A stretch of DNA of 64,000 nucleotides from Burkholderia sp. D-99. GTDB lineage: Bacteria > Pseudomonadota > Gammaproteobacteria > Burkholderiales > Burkholderiaceae. A model generated the notes under the pieces. That model made no database searches. It worked only from the letters and a program-made list of their open reading frames with translations, and was not told where the DNA came from. The DNA lies in contig NZ_JAAOXM010000008.1 in NCBI RefSeq assembly GCF_011605345.1, positions 1 through 64,000 on the forward strand. The letters run 5' to 3'. Shown here piece by piece: positions 16,352 through 25,413 of this stretch. The translations under genes were made by a program, and so were the position numbers. Positions within the stretch are counted from its first letter, which is position 1. Each line of letters begins with the position of its first letter.

Positions 16352-17857
16352 ATGGAGACGAACGAAACCTTTCCGTTGCTCGACGCAACGCGCGCGTTTC
16401 TCGCGAAGCCGAAGAAGATGCTGATCGGCGCCGAGTGGAGCGACGCCGCGTCGGGCCGCCGGCTCGACGTCGTGAATCCGGCCGACGGCACTGTGCTCAC
16501 GCGTGTGCCCGAAGCGGACGAGCACGACGTGCAGCAGGCCGTTGCCGCCGCGCGGCGCGCATTCGACGCGGGGCCATGGCGCACCGCGAAGACCACCGAC
16601 CGCGAGCGTCTGCTGCTCGCGCTCGCCGACCTGATCGAAGCGAATGCACGCGAGCTGGCCGAAATCGAGTCGCTCGACAACGGCAAGCCCGTGATGGTGG
16701 CGCAGGGGCTCGATGTCGCGATGGCCGCGCAGTGCTTCCGCTACATGGCCGGCTGGGCGACGAAGATCGAAGGCAGCGTGATCGAAGCGGGCATGCCGTA
16801 CATGCCGGACAGCGAGATCTTCACCTACACGCGCAAGGAGCCCGTCGGCGTGGTCGGCGCGATCATTCCGTGGAATTTCCCGCTGCTGATGGCGGCCTGG
16901 AAGCTTGCGCCCGCGCTGGCAACGGGGTGCACCGTGGTGTTGAAACCCGCGGAAGATACGCCGCTGAGTGCGTTGCGACTGGGCGAACTGATCCAGGCGG
17001 CCGGTTTCCCGGACGGCGTCGTCAATATCGTCACCGGCTACGGTCACACGGCCGGCGCCGCGCTGTCTCGCGACCCGCGCATCGACAAGATCGCGTTCAC
17101 GGGCTCGACGCAGACGGGCAAGACGATCGGCCACGCGGCGCTCGACAACATGACGCGGATGTCGCTCGAACTCGGCGGCAAGTCGCCGGTGATCGTGCTG
17201 CCCGACGTCGATCCGGACAAGGCCGCACTGGGTGTGGCGAACGCGATCTTCTTCAACCAGGGGCAGGTGTGCACGGCCGGGTCGCGCGCGTACATCCATG
17301 CGAAGGTGTTCGACGACGTAATCGCGCGCGTCGCGAAGATCGCCGCGGGCCTGAAGATCGGCCCGGGGATGGACCCGTCGACGCAGATCGGCCCGCTCGT
17401 GTCGGCAAAGCAGCGCGAGCGCGTGTGCGGCTATATCGACTCGGGATTCGGAGAGGGCGCGCGCGCTGCCGCTGGCGGCCGCGCGATCGACGGCCCCGGT
17501 TTCTTCGTCGAGCCGACCGTGTTGGTCGATACGACGCAGGCGATGCGCGTCGTGCGTGAGGAGATCTTCGGGCCGGTGCTCGTCGCGATGCCGTTCGACG
17601 ACGTCGACACGGCCGTGCAGCTCGCCAACGACACGCCGTACGGCCTCGGCGCAAGCATCTGGTCGAACGACCTTGCCGCGATTCACAAGCTGATCCCGCG
17701 TATCGCGGCCGGCACGGTGTGGGTCAACTGCCACTCGCTGCTCGACAACGCGATACCGTTCGGCGGGATGAAGCAGTCGGGTTTCGGTCGCGAACTCGGT
17801 CGCGCGGTGATCGATCAGTACACGGAAAGCAAGTCGGTGATGATGAACTACGCATGA
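16352..17857 (+). CDS. Phenylacetaldehyde-type NAD-dependent aldehyde dehydrogenase
   Basis: 501 aa, ALDH superfamily, close to FeaB/PadA. Catalytic Cys307 in GQVCTAG and general base Glu273 in ELGGKS are present, with the NAD-site PWNFPL and TGSTQTGK. ATG 16352 is chosen over GTG 16346 because AAGGAA is better spaced. It would oxidise the aldehyde formed when the amine dehydrogenase deaminates phenylethylamine or tyramine, giving phenylacetate or 4-hydroxyphenylacetate. Last gene of the operon. Confidence 0.9.
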   Translation: METNETFPLLDATRAFLAKPKKMLIGAEWSDAASGRRLDVVNPADGTVLTRVPEADEHDVQQAVAAARRAFDAGPWRTAKTTDRERLLLALADLIEANARELAEIESLDNGKPVMVAQGLDVAMAAQCFRYMAGWATKIEGSVIEAGMPYMPDSEIFTYTRKEPVGVVGAIIPWNFPLLMAAWKLAPALATGCTVVLKPAEDTPLSALRLGELIQAAGFPDGVVNIVTGYGHTAGAALSRDPRIDKIAFTGSTQTGKTIGHAALDNMTRMSLELGGKSPVIVLPDVDPDKAALGVANAIFFNQGQVCTAGSRAYIHAKVFDDVIARVAKIAAGLKIGPGMDPSTQIGPLVSAKQRERVCGYIDSGFGEGARAAAGGRAIDGPGFFVEPTVLVDTTQAMRVVREEIFGPVLVAMPFDDVDTAVQLANDTPYGLGASIWSNDLAAIHKLIPRIAAGTVWVNCHSLLDNAIPFGGMKQSGFGRELGRAVIDQYTESKSVMMNYA

Positions 17858-17858
17858 G

Positions 17859-17889
17859 CGTAGCGGCGGGTGCGTGCGTTGCCGCTACG
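17859..17889. terminator. Hairpin after the aau operon
   Basis: A 9-bp perfect stem (CGTAGCGGC 17859-17867, GCCGCTAC+G 17881-17889) directly after the ALDH stop codon. There is no T-run on either side, so it may stabilise the 3' end or mark a weak or Rho-assisted terminator. Confidence 0.45.
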
Positions 17890-18116
17890 TCGGCCGCGCA
17901 CGCATGCCGCGGGTCGGCACGTTCGGGTCGCGGCAACGCGGCTGAGCGCTGACGGCGAGCTGCAACCACGCGCCGTTCTCGTTCGGCGTCGGCGTGCTCG
18001 ACCTGCATCCTCCGCTCGATGCGGCGCCGGGCGGTGCGCAAGGCCGGCCGTCGGCAACTGGCGATGGCGCACAACCTCAGATCGCACGCGCGGCCGCCGC
18101 AAACACCACGAACGCA

Positions 18117-18560
18117 TCACGCGCGAACCAGCACCACCCCGAGAATGAGGCACGCCGCACCGGCCATGCGGATCGGGCTGGCCGAATGCTGCTGGATGCC
18201 GAGCACACCGAAGTGGTCGAACACGAGCGCACCGGTCATCTGCCCGACGACGATCAGCGCGAGCGTCGTCGCCGCGCCCAGTCGCGGCACCATCAGGATC
18301 GCGATGGCGATGAACACCGCGCCGAAGAACCCGCCGGTCCAGCTGAACCACGACCCGACGCCGGCGACAGTGCCGCTCAGGCGCGGATGCGGGGCTAGCA
18401 GCGCGACGGCGAGCATCGCGGCCAGGCCGACGAGGTAGCTGACCGACCCGGCCCACCACGGCGAGCCGAGCTGCGCACGGAGGTTGGCGTTGAGCACCTG
18501 TTGCAACGCCACGCTGATGCCGGCGGCGACGGTGAGCAGATACGACAGGAGAGTAGTCAC
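18117..18560 (-). CDS. DMT-family membrane protein (YdcZ/DUF606)
   Basis: 147 aa, five hydrophobic segments, typical single-domain YdcZ/DUF606 protein of the drug/metabolite transporter superfamily (family members are about 140-150 aa). GTG 18560 gives the right length; a much longer reading overlaps the divergent LysR gene. Conserved features include the early GISVALQQVLNANLR and the GALVFDHFGVLG helix. Substrate unknown; the LysR regulator next door is the likely controller. Confidence 0.8.
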   Translation of the reverse strand: MTTLLSYLLTVAAGISVALQQVLNANLRAQLGSPWWAGSVSYLVGLAAMLAVALLAPHPRLSGTVAGVGSWFSWTGGFFGAVFIAIAILMVPRLGAATTLALIVVGQMTGALVFDHFGVLGIQQHSASPIRMAGAACLILGVVLVRA

Positions 18561-18681
18561 GAAGAGGGATGCTCCGGCGATGTGCCCGTGACGGCGATTC
18601 CGGCACGGCAGGCTTCCATTCTGGGAAGCGCGGCGGTATAACACAAATATCAAATCTGGCGCGTATCCATCTCTTTTCAGC

Positions 18682-19581
18682 ATGCCATCCCTGAGGCAAA
18701 TCCAGTATTTCCTGACCGTGGCCGATCTCGGCGGCTTCACGCCGGCCGCGAGCGCGCTCCACGTCGCGCAGTCGGCGCTCAGCCGGCAGATCGGTCAACT
18801 GGAAGACGAGCTGGGGTTCCTGCTGTTCGACCGGGAGCCGAGGGGCGTGCGGCTCACGCCGGCCGGCGCGATCTATCGCGATCGCGTGGCGTCGATTCCG
18901 GCGACCCTGACTGCCGCGGCGGAGGAGGGTGCACGGTTGTCGCGCGGTGAAGCGGGCGTATTGCGGCTCCTGCATTCGAGTACCGTTCCCGTCGGCAGCC
19001 TGATGCCGGTGCTCGAGCGCTTCATGAGCGCGTGTCCGGGCGCGCGGATCGATCTCGACCGCGCCTCGTCCGAGGATCAGGTCCTGGAGATCGCGAACGG
19101 CAACGCCGATATCGGGATCGTTCGTGTGCCGGTGCTGCGCCGCGATCCGCGCGTTCGCTTCGTCGAGCTCGCGGCCGAGCGCTTGTGCGTGGCGGTGCCG
19201 GCCGATCATCCGCTGGCGCCCGCCAGGCGTACGGCGATCTCGCGGCTGCGGCACGAGCCGTTCGTATCGGCCGTGCATCGGGAGCGGGGCGGGCTGGCGC
19301 GCGTCGTGATCGATCTTTGCCTGAAGCGGGGATTCGTGCCCGCTACCGCCCGGATCGTGTCGCCGAAGACGTCGATGCTGAATCTTGTCGCGGCCGGGCA
19401 AGGTATTGCGATCGTGCCGGAACGGATGGCGAGCCTCGGTATCGACGGGGTCGTCTTCGTGCCGATTTCGGATGAAGACGCAAAATCGGTTTGCGCGCTG
19501 GTGTTGCCGATCGAGCCGACGATGCTGGCGGACGCGTTCGTACGGGTGATCGCAGCGGGAAGCGCACGGGACAATGCCTGA
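18682..19581 (+). CDS. LysR-type transcriptional regulator
   Basis: 299 aa. Winged-helix DNA-binding domain at 1-60 (LRQIQYFLTVADLGGFTPAA, SQSALSRQIGQLEDELG-like helix) and a type 2 periplasmic-binding effector domain from about 90. Divergent from the YdcZ-like transporter with about 120 bp between starts, so it probably controls that gene and itself. Inducer unknown. Confidence 0.9.
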   Translation: MPSLRQIQYFLTVADLGGFTPAASALHVAQSALSRQIGQLEDELGFLLFDREPRGVRLTPAGAIYRDRVASIPATLTAAAEEGARLSRGEAGVLRLLHSSTVPVGSLMPVLERFMSACPGARIDLDRASSEDQVLEIANGNADIGIVRVPVLRRDPRVRFVELAAERLCVAVPADHPLAPARRTAISRLRHEPFVSAVHRERGGLARVVIDLCLKRGFVPATARIVSPKTSMLNLVAAGQGIAIVPERMASLGIDGVVFVPISDEDAKSVCALVLPIEPTMLADAFVRVIAAGSARDNA

Positions 19582-19610
19582 CAGGCACCGCGCGAGTCAT
19601 CCCGCCGGAT

Positions 19611-19644
19611 AAAAAAAACGCCAACCCGTCGAAACGGGTTGGCG
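19611..19644 (-). terminator. Rho-independent terminator of isocitrate lyase
   Basis: An 11-bp perfect stem (CGCCAACCCGT 19619-19629, ACGGGTTGGCG 19634-19644), CGAA tetraloop, and an eight-A run on the left that becomes a T-tract on the minus strand. It sits 24 bp beyond the isocitrate lyase stop and may also stop readthrough from the convergent LysR gene. Confidence 0.85.
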
Positions 19645-19667
19645 TCGTGCTTCGGGTATGACGATGA

Positions 19668-21251
19668 TCAGAACTGGTTCATCGTGTTGTCCTTGCCTGC
19701 CGCCTTCAGCGCTGCGTCGCCGCTGAAGTATTCCTTGTGGTCGTCGCCGATGTCCGAGCCGGACATGTTCTGGTGCTTCACGCAGGCGATGCCCTGACGG
19801 ATTTCCTTGCGCTGCACGCCGGCCACGTAGCCCAGCATGCCCTGGTCGCCGAAGTATTCCTTGGCCAGGTTGTCGGTCGACAGTGCGGCGGTGTGGTACG
19901 TCGGCAGCGTGATCAGGTGGTGGAAGATACCTGCTTCGCGCGATGCATCAGCCTGGAACGTGCGGATCTTCTCGTCGGCCAGCGCGGCCAGTTCCGTCTC
20001 GTCGTATTCCACGCTCATCAGCTGCGCACGGTCGTATGCCGACACGTCCTTGCCTGCTGCCTTCAGCGCGTCGTACGCCTGCTGACGGAAGTTCAGCGTC
20101 CAGTTGAACGACGGGCTGTTGTTGTACACCAGCTTCGCGTTCGGGATGACCTTGCGGATCTCGTTGACCATGCCGCCGATCTGCGCGATATGCGGTTTTT
20201 CGGTTTCGATCCACAGCAGGTCGGCGCCGTTTTGCAGCGACGTGATGCAGTCGAGCACGCAGCGCGCTTCGCCCGTGCCGGCGCGGAACTGGAACAGGTT
20301 GCTCGGCAGGCGCTTCGGACGCAGCAGCTTGCCGTCGCGCTTGATCACCACGTCACCGTTGCCCAGCTGGTCGGCCGACAGTTCTTCGCAATCGAGGAAC
20401 GCGTTGTACTGGTCGCCCAGGTCGCCCGGCGTCGCCGTCACGGCGATCTGCTTGGTCAGGCCGGCGCCCAGCGAGTCGGTACGGGCGACGATGATGCCGT
20501 CGTCCACGCCCAGTTCCAGGAACGCGTAGCGGATCGCGCGGATCTTGGCCAGGAAGTCCTCGTGCGGCACGGTGACCTTGCCGTCCTGGTGGCCGCACTG
20601 CTTCTCGTCGGACACCTGGTTTTCGATCTGGATACAGCATGCGCCCGCTTCGATGAACTGCTTGGCCAGCAGGTACGTCGCTTCCGCGTTGCCGAAGCCG
20701 GCGTCGATGTCGGCGATGATCGGCACGACGTGCGTGACGTGGTTGTCGATCTTGTCCTGGATCGCGGCCTTCGCAGCAGCGTCCTTGGCGGCATCGAGCT
20801 CGCGGAACAGGCCGCCCAGTTCACGGGCGTCGGCCTGGCGCAGGAACGTGTACAGCTCGCGAATCAGCGCGCTGACCGAGGTCTTTTCGTGCATCGACTG
20901 GTCCGGCAGCGGGCCGAACTCGGAGCGCAGCGCGGCGACCATCCAGCCGGACAGGTACAGGTAGCGGCGTTCGGTGCTGTTGAAGTGCTTCTTGATCGAG
21001 ATCATCTTCTGCTGGCCGATGAAGCCGTGCCAGCAACCCAGCGACTGCGTGTACTTGGACGGGTCGGCGTCGTAGGCGGCCATGTCGGCACGCATGATCT
21101 TCGCGGTGTACTTGGCGATGTCCAGGCCCGTCTTGAACTTGTTCTGGGCACGCATGCGGGCGGCGTACTCGGGGCTGATCGCATTCCACGCGCTGCCGTG
21201 GTTTTCCTTCAAACCGGCAACTGCCTTGATGTCGTCTTGATACTGGGCCAT
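19668..21251 (-). CDS. aceA: Isocitrate lyase
   Basis: Cleaves isocitrate to glyoxylate and succinate in the glyoxylate shunt. 527 aa, the longer Pseudomonas-type subfamily rather than the 430-aa enteric type. The active-site signature reads KQCGHQDGK with catalytic Cys219; note Gln where many enzymes have Lys or Arg. Other landmarks: DIDAGFGNAEATYLLAKQ and LVYNNSPSFNW. Single gene with its own terminator and an 18-bp palindrome 113 bp upstream. Carnitine catabolism next door yields acetyl-CoA-level products, so co-use is plausible, but the genes are divergent. Confidence 0.96.
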   Translation of the reverse strand: MAQYQDDIKAVAGLKENHGSAWNAISPEYAARMRAQNKFKTGLDIAKYTAKIMRADMAAYDADPSKYTQSLGCWHGFIGQQKMISIKKHFNSTERRYLYLSGWMVAALRSEFGPLPDQSMHEKTSVSALIRELYTFLRQADARELGGLFRELDAAKDAAAKAAIQDKIDNHVTHVVPIIADIDAGFGNAEATYLLAKQFIEAGACCIQIENQVSDEKQCGHQDGKVTVPHEDFLAKIRAIRYAFLELGVDDGIIVARTDSLGAGLTKQIAVTATPGDLGDQYNAFLDCEELSADQLGNGDVVIKRDGKLLRPKRLPSNLFQFRAGTGEARCVLDCITSLQNGADLLWIETEKPHIAQIGGMVNEIRKVIPNAKLVYNNSPSFNWTLNFRQQAYDALKAAGKDVSAYDRAQLMSVEYDETELAALADEKIRTFQADASREAGIFHHLITLPTYHTAALSTDNLAKEYFGDQGMLGYVAGVQRKEIRQGIACVKHQNMSGSDIGDDHKEYFSGDAALKAAGKDNTMNQF

Positions 21252-21333
21252 GTCAATCTCCTGGGAGCAAAGCGCGTTTGAGTAACTGGTTGAGCGTGCC
21301 CGCTACGTCTGTCGCAGCGAACGGCATGGACAA

Positions 21334-21364
21334 ATAGTAACGCCGCCCGTCGGGCTTTTGTCGA
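21334..21364 (-). promoter_or_regulatory. Candidate aceA promoter
   Basis: On the minus strand TCGACA (21364-21359) and TACTAT (21339-21334), 19-bp spacer, about 80 bp before the aceA start codon. Weak match; its -35 abuts the palindrome described next. Confidence 0.3.
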
Positions 21365-21387
21365 TGTCTTATATAAGACATAAGACA
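21364..21387. promoter_or_regulatory. 18-bp perfect palindrome plus third half-site (aceA operator candidate)
   Basis: ATGTCTTATATAAGACAT (21364-21381) is a perfect palindrome, immediately followed by another ATAAGACA half-site overlapping its end (21380-21387). The sequence stands out as AT-rich in a GC-rich background, and sits just upstream of the aceA promoter. The form suits a dimeric GntR/FadR- or similar repressor; the cognate regulator is not identified. Confidence 0.65.
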
Positions 21388-21860
21388 ATATTTTTTCTTG
21401 TTTTTCAATGGGTTACGTTGCCGTTTTTGCGATGCAAAACAAGTTTTCAAGCGGCGAAAACGCGACGGCGCGGGAATTCGACGTAGATTCCGCAATACGA
21501 AACGCTCTTTCGGCTGCTGGAGGCACGGCCAGCTTCACACGTGCCCATGACACCCGTTCGTCGGTGCGGTGCGAGCGCCCCGGGCCCGAAGCCGCACCGG
21601 CGCTCCGCTTCGTCCCGACAGACTCCTCAGCATCGCGCCGCATGCGGACAAGCCGAATTCGCCTGGAATACGCGCAAGAACCCCGCCCAACAAGCCTCTC
21701 AAGAAACCTAGTGGTTTCCACTCATAGTCGCAAATAGTCAAGAACAGGTCGCCGCCGGTCTTCTCGCGGCCAATATGGCTCGTTACTTTTACTCCCACGA
21801 TGCAGGCCGGGCACACCCCGCGCACCGGCTGCCGCGAGTCCCCCCGGGAGGAACCGAACC
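21388..21860. other. Intergenic region between aceA and caiX
   Basis: About 470 bp holding the divergent control regions of isocitrate lyase and the carnitine operon. TTTTGC-GAT-GCAAAA (21425-21439) is a 6-bp inverted repeat. Short ORFs on both strands here (about 100 codons) show no recognisable protein character and are taken as chance. Confidence 0.4.
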
Positions 21861-22814
21861 ATGAAGTCGACGAAGATCGCCGCGCTTGCCGCGGCCGTGC
21901 TGGCGACCGGCGCGTTCACGCATGCGGCATTGGCCGAAACGGATGCCGCGACCTGCCGCACCGTGCGTTTCGCGGATATCGGCTGGACCGACATCACGTC
22001 GACCACGGCGCTCGCGTCGACCGTGTTCGAGGCGCTCGGCTACAAGCCGACCACGACGATCGCGTCGGTGCCGATCTCGTTCGCCGGCCTGAAGAGCAAG
22101 CAGCTCGACGTGTCGCTCGGCTACTGGTGGCCCGTGCAGCAGAAGCAGCTCCAGCCGTTCCTCGACAGCAAGTCGATCAACGTCGTCGAAACGCCGAACC
22201 TGTCCGGCGCGAAGGCGACGCTCGCGGTGCCGAGCTACGAATACCAGGCCGGCCTGAAGACTTTCGAGGACATCGCGAAGCACCGCGCGGAACTCGACGG
22301 CAAGATCTACGGGATCGAGCCGGGCAGCAGCGCGAACGCGACGATCCAGAAGATGATCGACACGAACCAGTACGGGCTCGGCGGCTTCAAGCTCGTCGAA
22401 TCGAGCGAGGCCGGGATGCTGGTGACGGTCGAGCGCGCGGTCCGCGAGAAGAAGTGGGTCGTGTTCCTCGGCTGGGAGCCGCATCCGATGAACATCCAGC
22501 TGAGCATGAACTACCTGTCCGGCGGCGACGCGTCGTTCGGGCCGAATTACGGCGAAGCGCGCGTGTACACGCTGACCGCGCCCGACTTCATCGCGCGCTG
22601 CCCGAACGCGGGCAAGCTCGTCACGAACCTGCGCTTCTCGACCCAGCTCGAGAACCAGCTGATGCAGTCGGTGATGAACAAGACGAAGCCGGCAGACGCC
22701 GCGAAGGCGTACCTGAAGAAGAACCCGCAAGTGCTCGATCCGTGGCTCGCGGGCGTCAAGACGTTCGACGGCAAGGACGGGCTGCCGGCCGTGAAGGCAT
22801 ATCTCGGCCTGTGA
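21861..22814 (+). CDS. caiX: Carnitine/betaine ABC transporter substrate-binding protein
   Basis: 317 aa, OpuAC/ProX family periplasmic protein with a signal peptide ending near AALA. The aromatic-cage region for quaternary amines is suggested by the conserved YWWPVQ and FLGWEPHP segments. Preceded by GGGAGGAA. It heads the carnitine operon like P. aeruginosa caiX, whose product feeds carnitine to a separately encoded ABC permease; no permease gene lies in this window. Confidence 0.88.
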   Translation: MKSTKIAALAAAVLATGAFTHAALAETDAATCRTVRFADIGWTDITSTTALASTVFEALGYKPTTTIASVPISFAGLKSKQLDVSLGYWWPVQQKQLQPFLDSKSINVVETPNLSGAKATLAVPSYEYQAGLKTFEDIAKHRAELDGKIYGIEPGSSANATIQKMIDTNQYGLGGFKLVESSEAGMLVTVERAVREKKWVVFLGWEPHPMNIQLSMNYLSGGDASFGPNYGEARVYTLTAPDFIARCPNAGKLVTNLRFSTQLENQLMQSVMNKTKPADAAKAYLKKNPQVLDPWLAGVKTFDGKDGLPAVKAYLGL

Positions 22815-22893
22815 CGGCTTGCGCGCCACACGCGGCGCGCCCCGACGAAACATCCGCATTGCGACACAACCTGATTCAAGCGAGGCAACCAGC

Positions 22894-23823
22894 ATGAACC
22901 ATGAAGTCATCATCACCTGCGCCGTCACCGGCGCGGGCGATACGGTCGGCAAGCATCCGGCGATTCCGGTCACGCCGAAGGAGATCGCGGCCGCCGCGAT
23001 CGAGGCCGCGAAGGCCGGCGCGACGGTGGCGCACTGCCACGTACGCGATCCGCAGACGGGGCGCGGCAGCCGCGACCCGAACCTGTACCGCGAAGTGGTC
23101 GACCGCATCCGCTCGGCCGACGTCGACGTGATCATCAACCTGACGGCCGGCATGGGCGGCGATCTCGAGATCGGCCCGGGCGAGGACCCGATGCGTTTCG
23201 GCAAAGGCACCGACCTGGTCGGCGGCCTCACGCGCCTCGCGCACGTCGAGGAACTGCTGCCTGAAATCTGCACGCTCGACTGCGGCACGCTGAATTTCGG
23301 CGACGGCGACTACATCTACGTGTCGACGCCCGCGCAACTGCGTGCCGGCGCGAAGCGCATCCAGGAGCTCGGCGTGAAGCCGGAGCTGGAAATCTTCGAC
23401 ACGGGCCATCTGTGGTTCGCGAAGCAGTTGCTGAAGGAAGGGCTGCTCGACGATCCGCCGCTGTTCCAGCTGTGCCTCGGCATTCCGTGGGGCGCACCGG
23501 CCGATACGGGCACGATGAAGGCGATGGTCGACAACCTGCCGCCGGGTGCGCACTGGGCCGGCTTCGGGATCGGCCGCATGCAGATGCCGATGGTCGCGCA
23601 GGCGATGCTGCTCGGCGGCCACGTGCGCGTCGGCCTCGAAGACAACATCTGGCTCGATCGCGGCGTGCACGCGACCAACGGCACGCTTGTCGAGCGCGCG
23701 AGAGAGATCGTCGAACGGCTCGGCGGCCGCGTGCTGACGCCGGCCGAAGGCCGCCGCAAGCTCGGCTTGCCCGCACGTGGCGAGCGTCCGCTCGAACGAC
23801 GTGCGGTTGCCGAGTTCGCGTGA
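22894..23823 (+). CDS. cdhC: 3-Dehydrocarnitine cleavage enzyme (BKACE family)
   Basis: 309 aa, DUF849/BKACE zinc enzyme. It condenses 3-dehydrocarnitine with acetyl-CoA to give betainyl-CoA and acetoacetate. The metal site is HCHVRD near residues 46-50, with further landmarks INLTAGMGG and GLEDNIWL. Start at ATG 22894, 79 bp after caiX. Order and neighbours match P. aeruginosa cdhC. Confidence 0.9.
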   Translation: MNHEVIITCAVTGAGDTVGKHPAIPVTPKEIAAAAIEAAKAGATVAHCHVRDPQTGRGSRDPNLYREVVDRIRSADVDVIINLTAGMGGDLEIGPGEDPMRFGKGTDLVGGLTRLAHVEELLPEICTLDCGTLNFGDGDYIYVSTPAQLRAGAKRIQELGVKPELEIFDTGHLWFAKQLLKEGLLDDPPLFQLCLGIPWGAPADTGTMKAMVDNLPPGAHWAGFGIGRMQMPMVAQAMLLGGHVRVGLEDNIWLDRGVHATNGTLVERAREIVERLGGRVLTPAEGRRKLGLPARGERPLERRAVAEFA

Positions 23824-23911
23824 GCGGTTGCGCTGACCGACCGATATGACGGGGCGGCACGCACAGGCGCCGCCGCCCATCGATTTCCCCTGATTTGAAG
23901 GATGCGTTGAC

Positions 23912-24877
23912 ATGGCTGTGAAGACCGACATCAAGACGTTCGCCGCCATCGGCACCGGCGTGATCGGCAGCGGATGGATTTCCCGCGCGCTCGCGCACGG
24001 TCTCGACGTGGTCGTATGGGACCCCGCGCCGGGCGCGGAAGCGCGGCTGCGCGCGAACGTCGCGAACGCGTGGCCCGCGCTCGAACGCGTCGGCCTCGCG
24101 CCGGGCGCCGATCCCGCGCGGCTGCGTTTCGTGGCGACGATCGAAGCGTGCGTCGCCGATGCCGATTTCATCCAGGAAAGCGCGCCCGAGCGCGAGGCGC
24201 TGAAGCTCGAACTGCACGAGCAGATCAGCCGCGCGGCGAAACCCGACGCGATCATCGCGTCGTCGACTTCCGGGCTGCTGCCGACCGACTTCTATGCACG
24301 CGCGACGCATCCGGAGCGCTGCGTGGTCGGCCATCCGTTCAATCCGGTCTACCTGCTGCCGCTCGTCGAGGTGCTCGGCGGCGCGCGCACGTCGCCGGAA
24401 GCGGTCGAAGGCGCGATGGAGATCTATCGCAAGCTCGGCATGCGGCCGCTGCACGTGCGCAAGGAGGTACCGGGCTTCATCGCCGATCGCCTGCTCGAAG
24501 CGTTGTGGCGCGAGGCGCTGCACCTCGTCAACGAAGGCGTCGCGACGACCGGCGAGATCGACGATGCGATCCGCTTCGGCGCGGGCATCCGCTGGTCGTT
24601 CATGGGCACGTTCCTGACCTACACGCTGGCCGGTGGCGACGCGGGCATGCGACACTTCATGCAGCAGTTCGGCCCTGCGCTCGAACTGCCGTGGACGAAG
24701 CTGGTCGCGCCCACGTTGACCGATGCATTGATCGACAGCGTCGTCGAAGGCACGACCGAACAGCAGGGCACGCGCAGCATCAAGGAACTCGAGCGTTATC
24801 GCGACGAGTGCATCACCGAGGTGCTGAAGTCGATCGCCGCGGTGAAGGCGCGGCACGGGATGCGATTCGAGGACTAA
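23912..24877 (+). CDS. cdhA: L-carnitine 3-dehydrogenase
   Basis: 321 aa, 3-hydroxyacyl-CoA-dehydrogenase-like fold. The Rossmann motif GTGVIGSGW is at 13-21 and the catalytic His is in GHPFNPVYLLPLVEV. Oxidises L-carnitine to 3-dehydrocarnitine with NAD+. Preceded by a 88-bp gap from cdhC and followed within 13 bp by the thioesterase gene, as in Pseudomonas and Burkholderia carnitine operons. Confidence 0.93.
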   Translation: MAVKTDIKTFAAIGTGVIGSGWISRALAHGLDVVVWDPAPGAEARLRANVANAWPALERVGLAPGADPARLRFVATIEACVADADFIQESAPEREALKLELHEQISRAAKPDAIIASSTSGLLPTDFYARATHPERCVVGHPFNPVYLLPLVEVLGGARTSPEAVEGAMEIYRKLGMRPLHVRKEVPGFIADRLLEALWREALHLVNEGVATTGEIDDAIRFGAGIRWSFMGTFLTYTLAGGDAGMRHFMQQFGPALELPWTKLVAPTLTDALIDSVVEGTTEQQGTRSIKELERYRDECITEVLKSIAAVKARHGMRFED

Positions 24878-24890
24878 AGGACTGAAGGCG

Positions 24891-25379
24891 ATGACCGGCG
24901 ATACCCCGCTGACGATATACCGCGACGTGGTGCGGCCCGAATGGGTCGACTATAACGGCCACTTGCGCGATGCGTTCTACCTGCTGATCTTCAGCTTCGC
25001 GACCGATGCGCTGCTGGATCGTATCGGCCTCGACGACGCCGCGCGTCGCGAGCGGGGCCGCTCGGTCTACACGCTCGAAGCACACGTGAACTACCTGCAC
25101 GAGATCAAGGAAGGTACGCAGGTGCGCGTCGATGCGCGCGTGCTGGCGCATGACGCGAAGCGGCTGCACCTGTATCTCGAGCTGTTCGCCGACGGGCATG
25201 ACGATGCGGTATCGGCGAGCGAGCAGATGCTGCTGCACGTCGATACGCGCGACGGCGTGAAATCGGCGCCGTTCGACGATGACGTCGCCGCACGCGTGGC
25301 CGGGTTGCATGCATTGCAGCGCGATTGCGCAGCGCCTGCGTATGCGGGCCGCGTGATCGGCCTGCCGCCGCGTCGCTAG
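24891..25379 (+). CDS. cdhB: Betainyl-CoA thioesterase, hot-dog fold
   Basis: 162 aa, 4HBT-type hot-dog thioesterase; DYNGHLRDAFYLLIF contains the conserved N-G-H and the long helix. It hydrolyses betainyl-CoA to glycine betaine and CoA, completing conversion of carnitine to betaine. Located between cdhA and the acylcarnitine hydrolase gene. Confidence 0.88.
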   Translation: MTGDTPLTIYRDVVRPEWVDYNGHLRDAFYLLIFSFATDALLDRIGLDDAARRERGRSVYTLEAHVNYLHEIKEGTQVRVDARVLAHDAKRLHLYLELFADGHDDAVSASEQMLLHVDTRDGVKSAPFDDDVAARVAGLHALQRDCAAPAYAGRVIGLPPRR

Positions 25380-25413
25380 CAGGCGCGAACCTTCAAACCA
25401 CGGAGCGCACACG

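Noticed and set aside
21408..21737. About 110-codon ORFs on both strands between aceA and caiX
   Set aside because: Overlapping opposite-strand readings with no RBS or family features in a control region.
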